From contig NZ_SEWG01000006.1 of NCBI RefSeq assembly GCF_004168255.1, positions 1 to 64,000 of the forward strand: a DNA stretch of 64,000 nucleotides. The letters run 5' to 3'. The notes under the pieces were generated by a model that worked only from the letters and a program-made list of their open reading frames with translations, had not been told where the DNA came from and did no database searches. The translations under genes were made by a program, and so were the position numbers. Shown here piece after piece: positions 1-9,016 of this stretch (the first letter of the stretch is position 1; the number at the start of each line of letters is the position of its first letter). Source of the DNA: Mucilaginibacter terrigena. GTDB taxonomy: Bacteria > Bacteroidota > Bacteroidia > Sphingobacteriales > Sphingobacteriaceae.

Positions 1-529
1 TTGCGAGCGATAGCGTGGCAATCTCAGAGGACAAGTAACCACTCAACCCGTCATGCCGTCCGTTAGCCAAGGGATCGTTACCTCTGATGCTTAGTGCGCC
101 CTACAGTAATCCGCCGCTCATTGCCGAGGAGGGCTACTTCTTTTGTCTTGAAACAAAAGAAGCAAAAATTCAAGTCAGCAAAAAGGCTTCTTTGCCGCAC
201 AGGCCTTTGCGCCGCAAACCGCTCAGAACCACTCCAAAGGAGTCCTTTGGACGGGCTGGAATCTTTTTGCCCCACTGCGTTCGCACTACCACTCGCTTCA
301 GCAAAAATTTCCTATGCCCTTGCCACGCTCAGGCCACCATCGTTCTTCCCGCTTTCGGACGAAGCTGTTTTTCTGACATGGGAATTTCTGAAAATTCGGG
401 TTTAGACAAAGCTAAACTACATTCCCGCCATACACCCGGCCCGCCGCCATGACAGGCCCGCGCTTTTAAAGAAAATCCCATCAATCCAAAAATCGTGTAA
501 ATCAAGGTTCAGACAAATAAACCCAAAAT
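1..529. repeat. Repeat-rich intergenic DNA without a convincing gene
   Basis: No reading frame here looks like a protein; the open frames are accidental. The stretch holds a perfect 10-bp inverted repeat CTTCTTTTGT/ACAAAAGAAG (137-146 and 153-162, 6-nt loop) and C-rich filler around 430-460. It looks like the short dispersed palindromes that fill intergenic space in Sphingobacteriaceae. No promoter or RNA gene could be supported. Confidence 0.6.
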
Positions 530-640
530 GCTGTCGCGAGCTTGTAGCTCGTGACATGACACAAGTCAGCTTTCAGCTGACGGAACCTGAAAGCTTGCAT
601 AAAGCCCTCGCACAAGTTACGCTGCGCTAAACTTGCGCGA
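530..640. repeat. Palindromic repeat element, copy A (related to 27401-27514)
   Basis: It starts with GCTGTCGCGAGCTT (530-543), identical to the left terminal inverted repeat of the element at 27401-27514. It continues with a small stem (GTCAGCTTTCAGCTGAC) and a C-terminal module AGTTACGCTGCGCTA, present in reverse complement inside the other copy. The right terminal repeat is missing, so this copy is rearranged or truncated. No protein is encoded; it resembles a non-autonomous palindromic element. Confidence 0.6.
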
Positions 641-666
641 GGGGAAGGGGAGCTATGAGCCGGTGC

Positions 667-1053
667 TCATAAGTTGGGATTATTGGTGTGTTCGACGGCA
701 TAGTTTTCAATTGCTCTTAATACATTGGTCATATCTTTTCTAACTTCGATTTCAGTAAATCGAAGTATTGTTAAATTATATGCTGCAAGTTCAGTTTCCC
801 TTACTATATCCAATTTATACTGTTCTTCATGGCTGTGATAACGGCCGTCTATCTCAACAATTAAACCTAATTCGTAGCAATAAAAATCTACGATATAGTT
901 TAATAACGGCTTTTGACGATGAAAATCAAACCCATAAATCCGTTTGTTTCTAAGCTCTTTCCACAATAAAACTTCACCAAGGGTGCTGTCGTTCCTGAGG
1001 TTACGTGCCAATTGCTTCAAGTTTTTATTATATGGTATTAGCTTTCGTTTCAT
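667..1053 (-). CDS. DUF559 domain endonuclease-like protein
   Basis: 128 residues, matching the DUF559 family (Vsr-like fold of the PD-(D/E)XK superfamily). Visible family features are the N-terminal LARNLRNDSTLGEVLLWKEL, then FHRQKPL, the YIVDFYC strand, EIDGRYH, and the C-terminal LRFTEIEV. The acidic and basic residues of the nuclease core (D in IVDF, E/D in VEIDG) are present, so it may be active. No biochemical role is firmly known for the family; a DNA-nicking or repair-type nuclease is the usual guess. It stands alone, with no methylase nearby, and is surrounded on both sides by palindromic repeats. The last residues (HTNNPNL) come from repeat-like sequence. Confident in the family, unsure of function. 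Confidence 0.85.
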   Translation of the reverse strand: MKRKLIPYNKNLKQLARNLRNDSTLGEVLLWKELRNKRIYGFDFHRQKPLLNYIVDFYCYELGLIVEIDGRYHSHEEQYKLDIVRETELAAYNLTILRFTEIEVRKDMTNVLRAIENYAVEHTNNPNL

Positions 1054-1380
1054 TAAACATTATCCACGAAAGTTACTCATTATCTGATTATTTATTTGAT
1101 ACCCAATAGTTCCCCTCTCGAGAGGGGTTAGGGGTGTGTTAGTGAAGAGACCAGCTGGCTAATCCCGTTCATTAACACACCCCATGAATGTTATTGCATC
1201 TTGTTCTTTTCTGCTGCCCCTCTCAAGAGGGGATCGCTGGGATCGTACTTGTAAATAAGCGACCGACTAACTTTGCTTAAACGATGCATGGCGTATAAGG
1301 TTTCTCCTCACCCCATTTCGCAGCCCGGCCCGGGTTCGTTCGAAATGACCGTGGGGGGGGTATGACAAACGGGATAAAAT
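1054..1380. repeat. Intergenic cluster of palindromic repeats
   Basis: There is no gene in these 327 bases. Visible structure: CCCCTCTCGAGAGGGG at about 1112-1127; an 11-bp perfect inverted repeat GGGGTGTGTTA (1131-1141) / TAACACACCCC (1173-1183); a second CCCCTCTCAAGAGGGG near 1217-1232; and a GTCATTTCGA-type repeat read on the minus strand at about 1310-1352, ending beside a G8 run. These belong to the CCCCTCT and GTCAT repeat families seen elsewhere in the window (32.3, 43.4, 54.0 kb and 27.3, 30.3, 45.1 kb). Confidence 0.65.
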
Positions 1381-4300
1381 TTACTCTTCCCCTTCCTCCC
1401 CTTCGGCAACGCTTAGCAACCCTTCCGGTTGTTTAAAGTTGCTTTTTACGAAGTGGCACCAGTCGCATTCTTTTTTGCCGCAGCCGGTGCTAAAATCGTG
1501 GGCCATTATTTTTTGGTAAACGGTGGTAATTTGTTCGGTCACTTCCTCAATATCCTGCGGACCGATTACCACTTTGGCTTTAAAGTATTCGCCTTCGCGC
1601 TCAGGTTCCACAAAATCAAATATGGTGTTCACCACTTCCCAATCGTTGGTTCGGTCGTTATCTATCAATATCTTGTAAAACACCGCCTGGCGCCAGTAAT
1701 CGCCGCCGTTGGGCTGCTCGTTGGTTGGCGGTTCCAATTTAGGTTTGGCGTTGCGCACCCGGCCGGTCTTGTAATCAACCACGGTTACCTGCTTGCCGTC
1801 AAACTCTATCTTATCCAGGTTGCCCTTAATGGGTACGCCGCGCACTTCAATGTTTTTAATGCTGCGCTCGGTTAGGGCTACCTTATTCCAGGTGGCCACG
1901 TTTTGCTCGTAGTACAGCGGCAGTATCTTGTCGCCGTAATCAACCCGCAGTTTAAAATCCACTTTGGTGAACGAGTCGCGGTTGCGGTACATATACCAGC
2001 GAAACTCCTTTAAAAATTCTTCGGTAGATATAAACTGGTCGTCGTTCTCCTTTAGCCTGCGGTAAGCCTTGTTAAGGGCCCAGTGCACTGCCTGTCCAAA
2101 GGTAGCCGACGGGCTTTTGCCCGATGGCACCCGGATGAGGCACTGGAAATAAAACCGCAGCGGGCAATCCAGGTAGTTGTTTAAGTGCGTAACCGAAAGG
2201 GTATAATTTTGCAGCAGCTGGTTAATGTAGTTGCGGTCCAGAAGTTCTACAACAGGCTTATCAGCCTCGCTAAATTGCGTGGCGTAAAAGCCCAGCATAT
2301 CATCGGGGTTTACCTTTGGATAAGTAACCTGCAGGTGCGTATCGGCCAGTATCTCGCCGATAAACTGCGATGGCTCCTGGTCTTTGCCGTTCTTATCCTT
2401 GCCGGCATACGAGATGTTAAGGCATTGTTTTGAGCGTGTAAGCGCTACGTAAAACAGCCTGCGGGCTTCTTCTTTTTGGGCGATATCGTCGGACGCGGCC
2501 CTTGTAAGCGTATCGGGGTAGCTAAAGCCCGAGTTGCGGCCCTTGCTGTCCCAGGTTTTTTTATCGCAGCCAATAAAGAACACATGCTCAAACTCTAGCC
2601 CTTTTGAGCCGTGGGCGGTTAAAAAGTTGATGCCGTTATCAGAAAAGATAACCTTGTTCAGTTCCAGCCGGATGTTGTTTTTACGCATCAGGTCGATAGT
2701 GGCTATCAGGTCGGCCAGTTTAATTTCGGGGTTCTTGCGGCTTTCGTCCTTTAAAAAATCGAAGAAGCTGGTAAGCATTTGCATGTGCACGCCCTTGTCC
2801 GGCTGCTGCATAATGTATTTAAGGATGCCCATTTTGGCCACCACATCCTGGAAGAACTGCTGCAGCGTAACGCTTACGGCCGATGTTAACAGCTCATCGA
2901 TATCATTGATCAGGAATTTCATCGCGGTTGCCGGCGGCTTGCTGAACAGATCCGTTTGTGCCGCGACGCGCATCTCGTGAATGTAACGGCGCAACGAGGT
3001 CTTGGGCGCGTTATTACTTGCCGTGCTATAGTTCTCCTTAGCTACCGCGATGCTTGCCTTAGCCACCTCGATAGGCGGGATGGTGAAGAAATCGTAATGC
3101 AGGATCTCGAACAGCAGCTCGTCACCACTATAAGGCGAATCCAGCTCCATGGCCAGGTAGCGCAGGATGTTCACTATCTTCTCGCCAAAGGGGATGGTCA
3201 GCACGTCAATTTTACGTTTGGTGTTAACCGCGATTTGCTGGGTATCTAAATAATGCAGCAACTCCTCTACCTGGCTGTGGTTACGGTATATCACCGCAAT
3301 TTCGCCCGGCGGGGTGCCTTTGGTTACCAGCTGTTTTATTTGCAGGGCCACGTCCACCAGTTCCTGGCTTGGGTTTTCGTATTCCTTAATTACAGGCTCA
3401 ACAATCTCCTCTGTAAACCTCGGGTGCGATGAATGAAGGTGTTTATCCAGCTTTAGCTGGGCAGTTAAACGCTCGCGGTTATTGTTGATGAGCGCGCGGG
3501 AGATATCCAGGATATGCTGATTGGAGCGGTAGTTATGTTTAAGCACAACGGTTTGCAGGGTGGCCACGTAATCGCCGGCAAAATCAAGAATGTTCTTCAT
3601 GTTTGCCCCCTGGAACTTAAATATCGACTGGTCATCATCGCCCACCACAAACACGTTTGGCGTTTCCCAGTAGTTGAGTAAAAACCTAAGCAGCTGGTTT
3701 TGAGAACCGCTGGTATCCTGGAATTCATCCACCAGGATATACTGGTAGCGTTCCTGGTAGCGGCGCAGTATCTCGTCGTTCTCGCGGAAGGCTTTTAGCA
3801 CCCACAGGATCATGTCGTCGTAATCGTACCAGTTTTTTGCGCGCATTTTGGCCGCGTAGTTCCCGTACTCGCTTACGGCGGCCAGCAGTTTGCTCATGGC
3901 TTCCTGCACCTTGTCAATATCTTTCTGTTTAGGGTCGCCAATGGCGATGCCTGCTTTGGGGTTGGCGCGTTTATAAATAAACTCGTCGCGGTTGGGCAGG
4001 TCGTCCAGGTATTCCTGTACAGCCTGTTTGATCAGGTTATCGGTCCAGTTCTCGGTCTTCATGGTCGAGAACAGTTTTTTAAGCCTTGGGGCGTCATAAT
4101 ACTTATCGCCGGTAAAGCGTTTCAGCAAATGGTCGTTACCAAAATCATCAATCAGCTCCTGGAAAAGCATGGCCGATTCCAGGTCAGACAAGGCCTCCAA
4201 ATTCAGCTTGCCAAAATATTCCAGGTTCTCCTGGATGATCTCGTTACAAAACGCGTGGAAGGTGTATATGTTGATGCGGTATGCATCCGGCCCAATAAAC

Positions 4301-4554
4301 TCGAACAGGCGCTTGCGCATGGCAACGGCGCCCGCATCGGTATAGGTAAGGCAAAGGATCTCGCTTGGCAGGGCATCGGTATCGGTCAGGATCTTGCCTA
4401 TCCGCGCGGCCAGGATCTGGGTTTTGCCCGTACCGGGGCCGGCAACAACCAGCACCGGGCCATCCATTTGGTTAACGGCGGCCAGCTGCTCGGGGTTTAA
4501 ACCCGCAAGCGCTTCCTGGAATTTGATGTTATATTTATTGAGTGGAGATTGCAT
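1381..4554 (-). CDS. UvrD/PcrA-family ATP-dependent helicase with C-terminal PD-(D/E)XK nuclease
   Basis: 1,057 residues. This is a superfamily 1A helicase: Walker A GPGTGKT at 39-45, Walker B DEFQD at 276-280, motif III GDDDQSIFKFQGA at 305-317, and motif V/VI text such as TAHGSKGLEF and RRLFYVALTRS in the second RecA domain. The last 250 residues form a RecB-type nuclease domain (NNYLDCPLRFYF, GQAVHWALNKAY, GNLDKIEF...VVDYKTGR, with D and K of the PD-ExK core). A Cys in YLDCPLRF and a C-terminal cluster C1025-x4-C1030-x2-C1033 could hold an Fe-S or zinc site, as in AddB/Cas4-type nucleases. The likely role is DNA end processing or recombinational repair. It is a single-gene relative of AddAB; no AddB-like partner lies next to it. 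Confidence 0.9.
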   Translation of the reverse strand: MQSPLNKYNIKFQEALAGLNPEQLAAVNQMDGPVLVVAGPGTGKTQILAARIGKILTDTDALPSEILCLTYTDAGAVAMRKRLFEFIGPDAYRINIYTFHAFCNEIIQENLEYFGKLNLEALSDLESAMLFQELIDDFGNDHLLKRFTGDKYYDAPRLKKLFSTMKTENWTDNLIKQAVQEYLDDLPNRDEFIYKRANPKAGIAIGDPKQKDIDKVQEAMSKLLAAVSEYGNYAAKMRAKNWYDYDDMILWVLKAFRENDEILRRYQERYQYILVDEFQDTSGSQNQLLRFLLNYWETPNVFVVGDDDQSIFKFQGANMKNILDFAGDYVATLQTVVLKHNYRSNQHILDISRALINNNRERLTAQLKLDKHLHSSHPRFTEEIVEPVIKEYENPSQELVDVALQIKQLVTKGTPPGEIAVIYRNHSQVEELLHYLDTQQIAVNTKRKIDVLTIPFGEKIVNILRYLAMELDSPYSGDELLFEILHYDFFTIPPIEVAKASIAVAKENYSTASNNAPKTSLRRYIHEMRVAAQTDLFSKPPATAMKFLINDIDELLTSAVSVTLQQFFQDVVAKMGILKYIMQQPDKGVHMQMLTSFFDFLKDESRKNPEIKLADLIATIDLMRKNNIRLELNKVIFSDNGINFLTAHGSKGLEFEHVFFIGCDKKTWDSKGRNSGFSYPDTLTRAASDDIAQKEEARRLFYVALTRSKQCLNISYAGKDKNGKDQEPSQFIGEILADTHLQVTYPKVNPDDMLGFYATQFSEADKPVVELLDRNYINQLLQNYTLSVTHLNNYLDCPLRFYFQCLIRVPSGKSPSATFGQAVHWALNKAYRRLKENDDQFISTEEFLKEFRWYMYRNRDSFTKVDFKLRVDYGDKILPLYYEQNVATWNKVALTERSIKNIEVRGVPIKGNLDKIEFDGKQVTVVDYKTGRVRNAKPKLEPPTNEQPNGGDYWRQAVFYKILIDNDRTNDWEVVNTIFDFVEPEREGEYFKAKVVIGPQDIEEVTEQITTVYQKIMAHDFSTGCGKKECDWCHFVKSNFKQPEGLLSVAEGEEGEE

Positions 4555-4651
4555 AGTTGTAAGAGTAAAGATAGGGAATGGCGGCGAGTAAACTCACCCC
4601 GGCACCACTCCGCTTGCCGACCCTCTCTGCTGCGCAAAGAGGGTAAGGAGA

Positions 4652-4675
4652 ATTGTCGGTGGGGACACCGACAAT
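4652..4675. repeat. 10-bp perfect inverted repeat
   Basis: ATTGTCGGTG, a GGGA loop, then CACCGACAAT. It lies just after the stop of the antitoxin-like gene on the minus strand. The flank has no T-run on either strand, so it is more likely a dispersed palindromic repeat than a terminator. A second imperfect hairpin (ACCCTCT...AGAGGGT) lies just to its left at about 4619-4644. Confidence 0.6.
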
Positions 4676-4682
4676 GAAAATA

Positions 4683-4910
4683 TTATAGTTGTTTTGCATA
4701 ACGAGCTATCACCTCGTCATGCGGCGTTAATTTATCTTCTGCTGCTTGTTTTTTTGCGCGCTCAATTCCCTGCTTCACATTTTCAGGTAAATCGTCCCAA
4801 AAATCTTTGCCTTCATTATCAAGTACTTGCTTAAGTTGAAACAGTAATCCCTCGTCCTCAACATCCAATAAGCGTTTAGCTAATTCTAATTTTTCAGCGA
4901 TTAAGTTCAT
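4683..4910 (-). CDS. Small antitoxin-like protein (orphan)
   Basis: 75 residues from the chosen ATG at 4910; a 17-residue upstream extension is open but looks like leader sequence. The layout is an N-terminal helical segment (NLIAEKLELAKRLLDVED), the motif DFWDDLPENVKQGIERAKKQ, and a charged tail ending in HDEVIARYAKQL. It resembles the small helical antitoxins paired with RelE/ParE toxins in Bacteroidota. No toxin gene is found on either side: the next minus-strand gene is the helicase and the upstream gene is the divergent exonuclease. It may be an orphan antitoxin or a solitary regulator. The family call comes from sequence pattern only. Confidence 0.6.
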   Translation of the reverse strand: MNLIAEKLELAKRLLDVEDEGLLFQLKQVLDNEGKDFWDDLPENVKQGIERAKKQAAEDKLTPHDEVIARYAKQL

Positions 4911-4973
4911 ACTCAAATTTAACGTTTTAAACTTAGCAAAGCAATAAATAGTATTTACCACTTATATTTGATT

Positions 4974-5750
4974 ATGAAGATAGCCACCTATAATGTTAAC
5001 GGTGTAAACGGCCGTTTGCCTGTGCTGCTGCGCTGGCTGGAAGAAACCGCGCCCGATGTTGCCTGCCTGCAGGAACTGAAAGCGCCCGACGAAAAATTCC
5101 CCCTGCAAGCCATAAAGGATGCCGGTTATAACGCTATCTGGCATGGCCAGAAAAGCTGGAACGGGGTGGCCATACTGGCGCGTAATTTAGCTATCAATGA
5201 AACCCGCCGCGGCCTGCCCGGCGACCCTGACGACAGCCACAGCCGCTACATAGAGGCCGAAGTAAACGGCATAACCATTGGCTGCCTTTACCTGCCAAAC
5301 GGTAACCCTGCGCCGGGGCCAAAGTTTGATTACAAGCTGCGCTGGTTTGAAAGGTTCACCGCCCATGCCGCCGAACTTTATGCCTCGGGCAAACCCGTGG
5401 TGCTCACCGGCGATTACAACGTAATGCCAACCGAACTTGATGTTTACAAACCCGAGCGCTGGGTGGAGGATGCGCTATTCCGGCCGGAAACACGGGCGGC
5501 TTTTAAAGCCCTGGTAGAACAAGGCTGGACGGATGCCATACGTAAGCTTAACCCCGATAAGGTTATTTATACTTTTTGGGATTACTTCCGTAATGCTTAT
5601 GGCCGCGATGCAGGACTAAGGATAGACCACTTTTTGCTTAGCCCCGACCTGGATAAACGGCTTATAACCGCCGGGGTTGACCGCCATGTACGCGGATGGG
5701 AAAAAACCAGCGACCACGGCCCGGTTTGGATAGAACTTGCTGATGCATAG
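4974..5750 (+). CDS. xth: Exodeoxyribonuclease III (AP endonuclease, ExoIII family)
   Basis: 258 residues. It matches the exonuclease/endonuclease/phosphatase fold: KIATYNVNGVNGR at the N-terminus, CLQELKAPDE (metal-binding Glu), the NGVAIL strand, GDYNVMPTELD (catalytic Asp/Asn), and the C-terminal LRIDHFLLS and TSDHGPV (catalytic His). It repairs abasic sites and trims 3' blocks in base excision repair. ATG at 4974 is preferred over the in-frame TTG at 4968. It is divergent from the antitoxin-like gene, with a short shared promoter region. Length is normal and all key residues are present. Confidence 0.93.
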   Translation: MKIATYNVNGVNGRLPVLLRWLEETAPDVACLQELKAPDEKFPLQAIKDAGYNAIWHGQKSWNGVAILARNLAINETRRGLPGDPDDSHSRYIEAEVNGITIGCLYLPNGNPAPGPKFDYKLRWFERFTAHAAELYASGKPVVLTGDYNVMPTELDVYKPERWVEDALFRPETRAAFKALVEQGWTDAIRKLNPDKVIYTFWDYFRNAYGRDAGLRIDHFLLSPDLDKRLITAGVDRHVRGWEKTSDHGPVWIELADA

Positions 5751-5973
5751 GCGTTAAGGGGCATGCATGTTTAAATAATGTTTAAAAAAGTTTCCCCTAA
5801 ATAAAAGCGGGCTGGCTATAACACACATTTTTACGGCTGCTGTAGATTATTTAAAATAAATGGGCGTACTTCGCGGTTTAAATCACAAAACGGTCATAAG
5901 TGCCATTAATATGTAACACTTAGTGCCTTTTGGAGTTTAAGTGTTATTTTAATATTTATACGCGCAACATACA

Positions 5974-7323
5974 TTGAATAAAATAGTTAAAATCACAAAA
6001 GTGCAGAGCACCCCGGGCCCTATAAGCTTTAAATTACTGTTGAGTATTTTATTAGCGCCTTTGTTTACAGGCATTAGCGGGCTTGCGTACGCCCAGGTTA
6101 CGCCACCGGCTGATACCGTGAAAAGGGATACTATAAAAGTTCAAAAGCGTGCGGACCTGTCATCGCAGTACGATGTGGCAGACTTGTTCAGCGCTATTTT
6201 TCATCCGCACAAAAAACCCGATTCGCTTAAGAAAAAATCGGGTATTACCATAATTCCTAATATTGCCTCTAACCCTACTATTGGTTCGCAAATAGGTATA
6301 AAAGCCGTTGCAGGCCGCGTATTGGGGAACGTACCGGGTACTTATATGTCTGCTGCTGCAACATCGGCGTCTATCACTACAAAGGGTATTTTATATTTTT
6401 ATATTAACCATAATGTGTACACACCTGGCAATAAGTGGAACCTGCAGGGTAGCCTGGTAGCTGCCAAGAGCGTTACCCCCGATTTTGGTTTAGGCATAGG
6501 CCAGGGATCGGACGCGAGCACTGCCGACCATGTACTAACCGACCCCGAACGCAAGGGGTATGTTTTTAATTCGCTGTATTATAACTTCAGGGAAAAGGTG
6601 TATAAAGAGGTTGAAAAAAACCTGTTTATTGGCGCGGGTGTTTCGTTTGATATCAGGCGGAATATCGAGAACAAAAAAAATAAAGATGATTTAACCCCGT
6701 ATAATATTTACAGCGACAGGTATGGGTTCGACAGGGGGAAGTATATGTCGAACGGGTTGCTGTTTAACGTACAATACACCACGCGCGACAACCAGAACCG
6801 GGCGTATAAAGGTATTTATGTTGATGCCGGTATAAGGGCAAACCAAACCTGGATGGGCAGCGATAAGAACGCGTTGCTGTTTACAACTGATTTTAGAAAA
6901 TACTGGAGCCTTTCTTCCAGCCACCCCGAACATGTAATAGCTTTCTGGAACTGGGGGGCTTATGTGCTTAACGGCGCGTTACCATACCTGGAACTACCCG
7001 GAACAGGTAAAGATGGATCGTACCGCAGCGGCAGGGGATACGTGGGCGGTTATTTTAAATCGCCGCAGTACGATTACTCGGAAGTTGAGTACCGTTTCCC
7101 GATAACCAAAAATAAGTTTTTAAGCGGCGTTGCATTCGTTAATATACAAACCGCCAGCGATAACGGCCTGGGCACAAAACTGTTTGAACAATGGCAGCCG
7201 GGCGGCGGCGCAGGTTTGCGCGTTTTATTTAATAAGCATACACGCACCAACCTATGCCTCGACTATGCCTGGGGCAATTATGGCGCGCATGGTTTCTTTC
7301 TTGGCCTGAACGAAGCTTTTTAA
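5974..7323 (+). CDS. Omp85/BamA-like outer-membrane surface antigen (D15 domain)
   Basis: 449 residues. A signal-peptide-like N-terminus (LLLSILLAPLFTGISGLAYAQ) is followed by a short linker and a beta-rich region ending in a 16-strand-type C-terminus (GGGAGLRVLFNKHTRTNLCL...GFFLGLNEAF), typical of the bacterial surface antigen/D15 domain. POTRA repeats are absent or minimal, so this is a small barrel protein and not BamA. Such proteins in Bacteroidota are often outer-membrane proteins of unknown cargo. The start is TTG (5974); no ATG lies in frame before the signal peptide and a stop precedes it. It stands alone and converges on the thioredoxin gene. Confidence 0.75.
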   Translation: MNKIVKITKVQSTPGPISFKLLLSILLAPLFTGISGLAYAQVTPPADTVKRDTIKVQKRADLSSQYDVADLFSAIFHPHKKPDSLKKKSGITIIPNIASNPTIGSQIGIKAVAGRVLGNVPGTYMSAAATSASITTKGILYFYINHNVYTPGNKWNLQGSLVAAKSVTPDFGLGIGQGSDASTADHVLTDPERKGYVFNSLYYNFREKVYKEVEKNLFIGAGVSFDIRRNIENKKNKDDLTPYNIYSDRYGFDRGKYMSNGLLFNVQYTTRDNQNRAYKGIYVDAGIRANQTWMGSDKNALLFTTDFRKYWSLSSSHPEHVIAFWNWGAYVLNGALPYLELPGTGKDGSYRSGRGYVGGYFKSPQYDYSEVEYRFPITKNKFLSGVAFVNIQTASDNGLGTKLFEQWQPGGGAGLRVLFNKHTRTNLCLDYAWGNYGAHGFFLGLNEAF

Positions 7324-7330
7324 ACCGTGC

Positions 7331-7921
7331 CTATTTTGCTAACTTCAGTAAATAAGCTAATACTTTAGGATTATTAAAATCGGCCATGCCTTCGTGGCGA
7401 AATACCATTTTACCTTTTTTATCAAAAATTATTGTGGTGGGGAGTGCGCTGCCAAACATTTGTGGCGGCACATCGCTATTGGTTTTATAAAGCGGCAGGC
7501 TATACCCGTTTTTGCTCATAAATATCGACGACCTGGCAAAGTTGCCATCAGCATCAACGGCCATAAAAACAATTTTGTTATTATTTTTAACCTTTTGGTA
7601 CAAAGTACTAATAGCCGGCATTTCGGCAATACATGGGGGGCACCATGTTGCCCAAAAGTTGATGAACACTACCTTCCCTTTTTGATCGGCAAGGTTCACT
7701 ATCTGCCCGTCGGCCTTCTGGAAAATAACAGCGGGCAGGCTGGCATCTATACCGGCCCCTTCGTTATTTGAAATATCGGGTTGAAATAAGCCAACTTTCA
7801 TTAACCCCCTTATCATTAATGCTTTTGCCGTTGGGTTAAATATCATCAAGGCTATCAGGATTATAAAAAGCGCGTTTATTAAGCGGGAAATGGTTAGCTT
7901 GTTTAGAATTTGCAATGTCAT
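7331..7921 (-). CDS. TlpA-like membrane-anchored thiol-disulfide oxidoreductase
   Basis: 196 residues from ATG 7921; a 15-residue extension upstream is open but implausible. One N-terminal membrane helix (INALFIILIALMIF) is followed by a thioredoxin fold in the periplasm with the active-site motif WATWCPPC, the FINFWATW strand, and cis-Pro region ALPTTIIFDKKG. It probably reduces disulfides in exported proteins or haem maturation partners. The next gene on the plus strand converges tail-to-tail with it (8-bp gap). No cytochrome biogenesis genes are nearby, so the substrate is unknown. Confidence 0.88.
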   Translation of the reverse strand: MTLQILNKLTISRLINALFIILIALMIFNPTAKALMIRGLMKVGLFQPDISNNEGAGIDASLPAVIFQKADGQIVNLADQKGKVVFINFWATWCPPCIAEMPAISTLYQKVKNNNKIVFMAVDADGNFARSSIFMSKNGYSLPLYKTNSDVPPQMFGSALPTTIIFDKKGKMVFRHEGMADFNNPKVLAYLLKLAK

Positions 7922-8089
7922 TAATGTTGAATAATATAAGTGTACCGGGGGGCAAATTACCGGCACCTAAATGTTGCATGCCGGCACCGGCACAAATATA
8001 AAGTAAAAACAGCCGTTACTAATAATACCCAATGTTATGTATTGTTAAACTATTACGTTTTGGTTAGCAGGCACTTGCGGTCGAATTAT

Positions 8090-8097
8090 TATATTTG
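8090..8097 (+). promoter_or_regulatory. Putative -7 box of the dienelactone hydrolase gene
   Basis: TATATTTG fits the Bacteroidota TAnnTTTG -7 consensus and lies 16 bp before the ATG at 8114. No TTTG -33 box sits at the usual spacing, so this is only a partial match. Confidence 0.45.
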
Positions 8098-8113
8098 AAT
8101 AAATCCATTTACT

Positions 8114-9001
8114 ATGAGCCAGATAAACAAAGAAGACATTAAGCAGGAAGTGTTTGACCTGTATGACGACTATACACACAACCGGCTTGACCGCCGCGGA
8201 TTTTTAGAAAAGATATCCCTTTATGCGGTTGGCGGCTTAACCGTGCCGGCGTTGATGAGTTTTTTGATGCCCGATTACAAAGGGAATATCCAGGTAAAGG
8301 CCGACGATCCGCGGTTAAAATCAGCATATATCAACTATCCTTCGCCAAAGGGTGGCGGCACTATTAAAGGTTTGCTGTCAAAACCCGCGGATGCTAAAAA
8401 GAAACTTGGCGGTATTATAGTTGTGCACGAAAACAGGGGGCTAAACCCATACATTGAAGATGTAGCCCGCAGGGCAGCCCTGGCGGGTTTTATATCGCTG
8501 GCGCCGGATGCCCTTACACCATTGGGCGGTTACCCCGGTAACGATGATGCCGGCCGCGAATTGCAAAGCAAGCGCGACAAAGGCCAGATGGAGGAAGATT
8601 TTAGTGCAGCCTACGAATATCTGAAAAACCATAAGGATTGTAACGGAAAGGTTGGCGTAGTAGGTTTTTGCTTTGGCGGCGGCATAGCCAATATGATGGC
8701 CGTACGTGTTCCCACGTTGTCGGCCGCAGTGCCGTTTTACGGTGGACAACCGGCGGTGGAGGATGTACCGAAAATTAACGCGCCCCTGATGCTGCATTAC
8801 GCATCGCTGGATAACAGGATAACCAGTGGGTGGCCGGCATACGAAGCCGCTTTAAAAGCTAACGGCAAAAAATACCAGGCGTTTATATACGAAAATGTAA
8901 ACCACGGCTTTCATAACGATACTACCCCGCGTTATGACAAAGCCGCCGCCGAACTTGCCTGGAAACGCACGATTGATTTTTTTAAAGAACAGTTGGGGTA
9001 A
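8114..9001 (+). CDS. Dienelactone hydrolase family protein, probably Tat-exported
   Basis: 295 residues. An N-terminal helix is followed by DRRGFLEK and a hydrophobic stretch, a twin-arginine-like signal after about 25 residues, as is common in the exported branch of this family. The alpha/beta hydrolase core has the nucleophile elbow GFCFGG (Cys in place of Ser), a later Asp in HYASLDNRI, and the catalytic His in ENVNHGFHN, which gives the Cys-Asp-His triad of dienelactone hydrolases. The substrate is unknown; relatives act on lactones or esters. A 14-bp hairpin terminator follows at once. Confidence 0.87.
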   Translation: MSQINKEDIKQEVFDLYDDYTHNRLDRRGFLEKISLYAVGGLTVPALMSFLMPDYKGNIQVKADDPRLKSAYINYPSPKGGGTIKGLLSKPADAKKKLGGIIVVHENRGLNPYIEDVARRAALAGFISLAPDALTPLGGYPGNDDAGRELQSKRDKGQMEEDFSAAYEYLKNHKDCNGKVGVVGFCFGGGIANMMAVRVPTLSAAVPFYGGQPAVEDVPKINAPLMLHYASLDNRITSGWPAYEAALKANGKKYQAFIYENVNHGFHNDTTPRYDKAAAELAWKRTIDFFKEQLG

Positions 9002-9016
9002 TATCCGGCCATATCA

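Noticed and set aside
87..452. Open reading frames of 100-120 codons in the first 450 bases
   Set aside because: Three overlapping frames on both strands are open by chance in C-rich repeat DNA; composition and start context are not protein-like.
1352..1360. G8 tract as phase-variable site
   Set aside because: It is not within or right before a start codon, 20 bp beyond the end of the helicase gene, so an effect on expression is unlikely.
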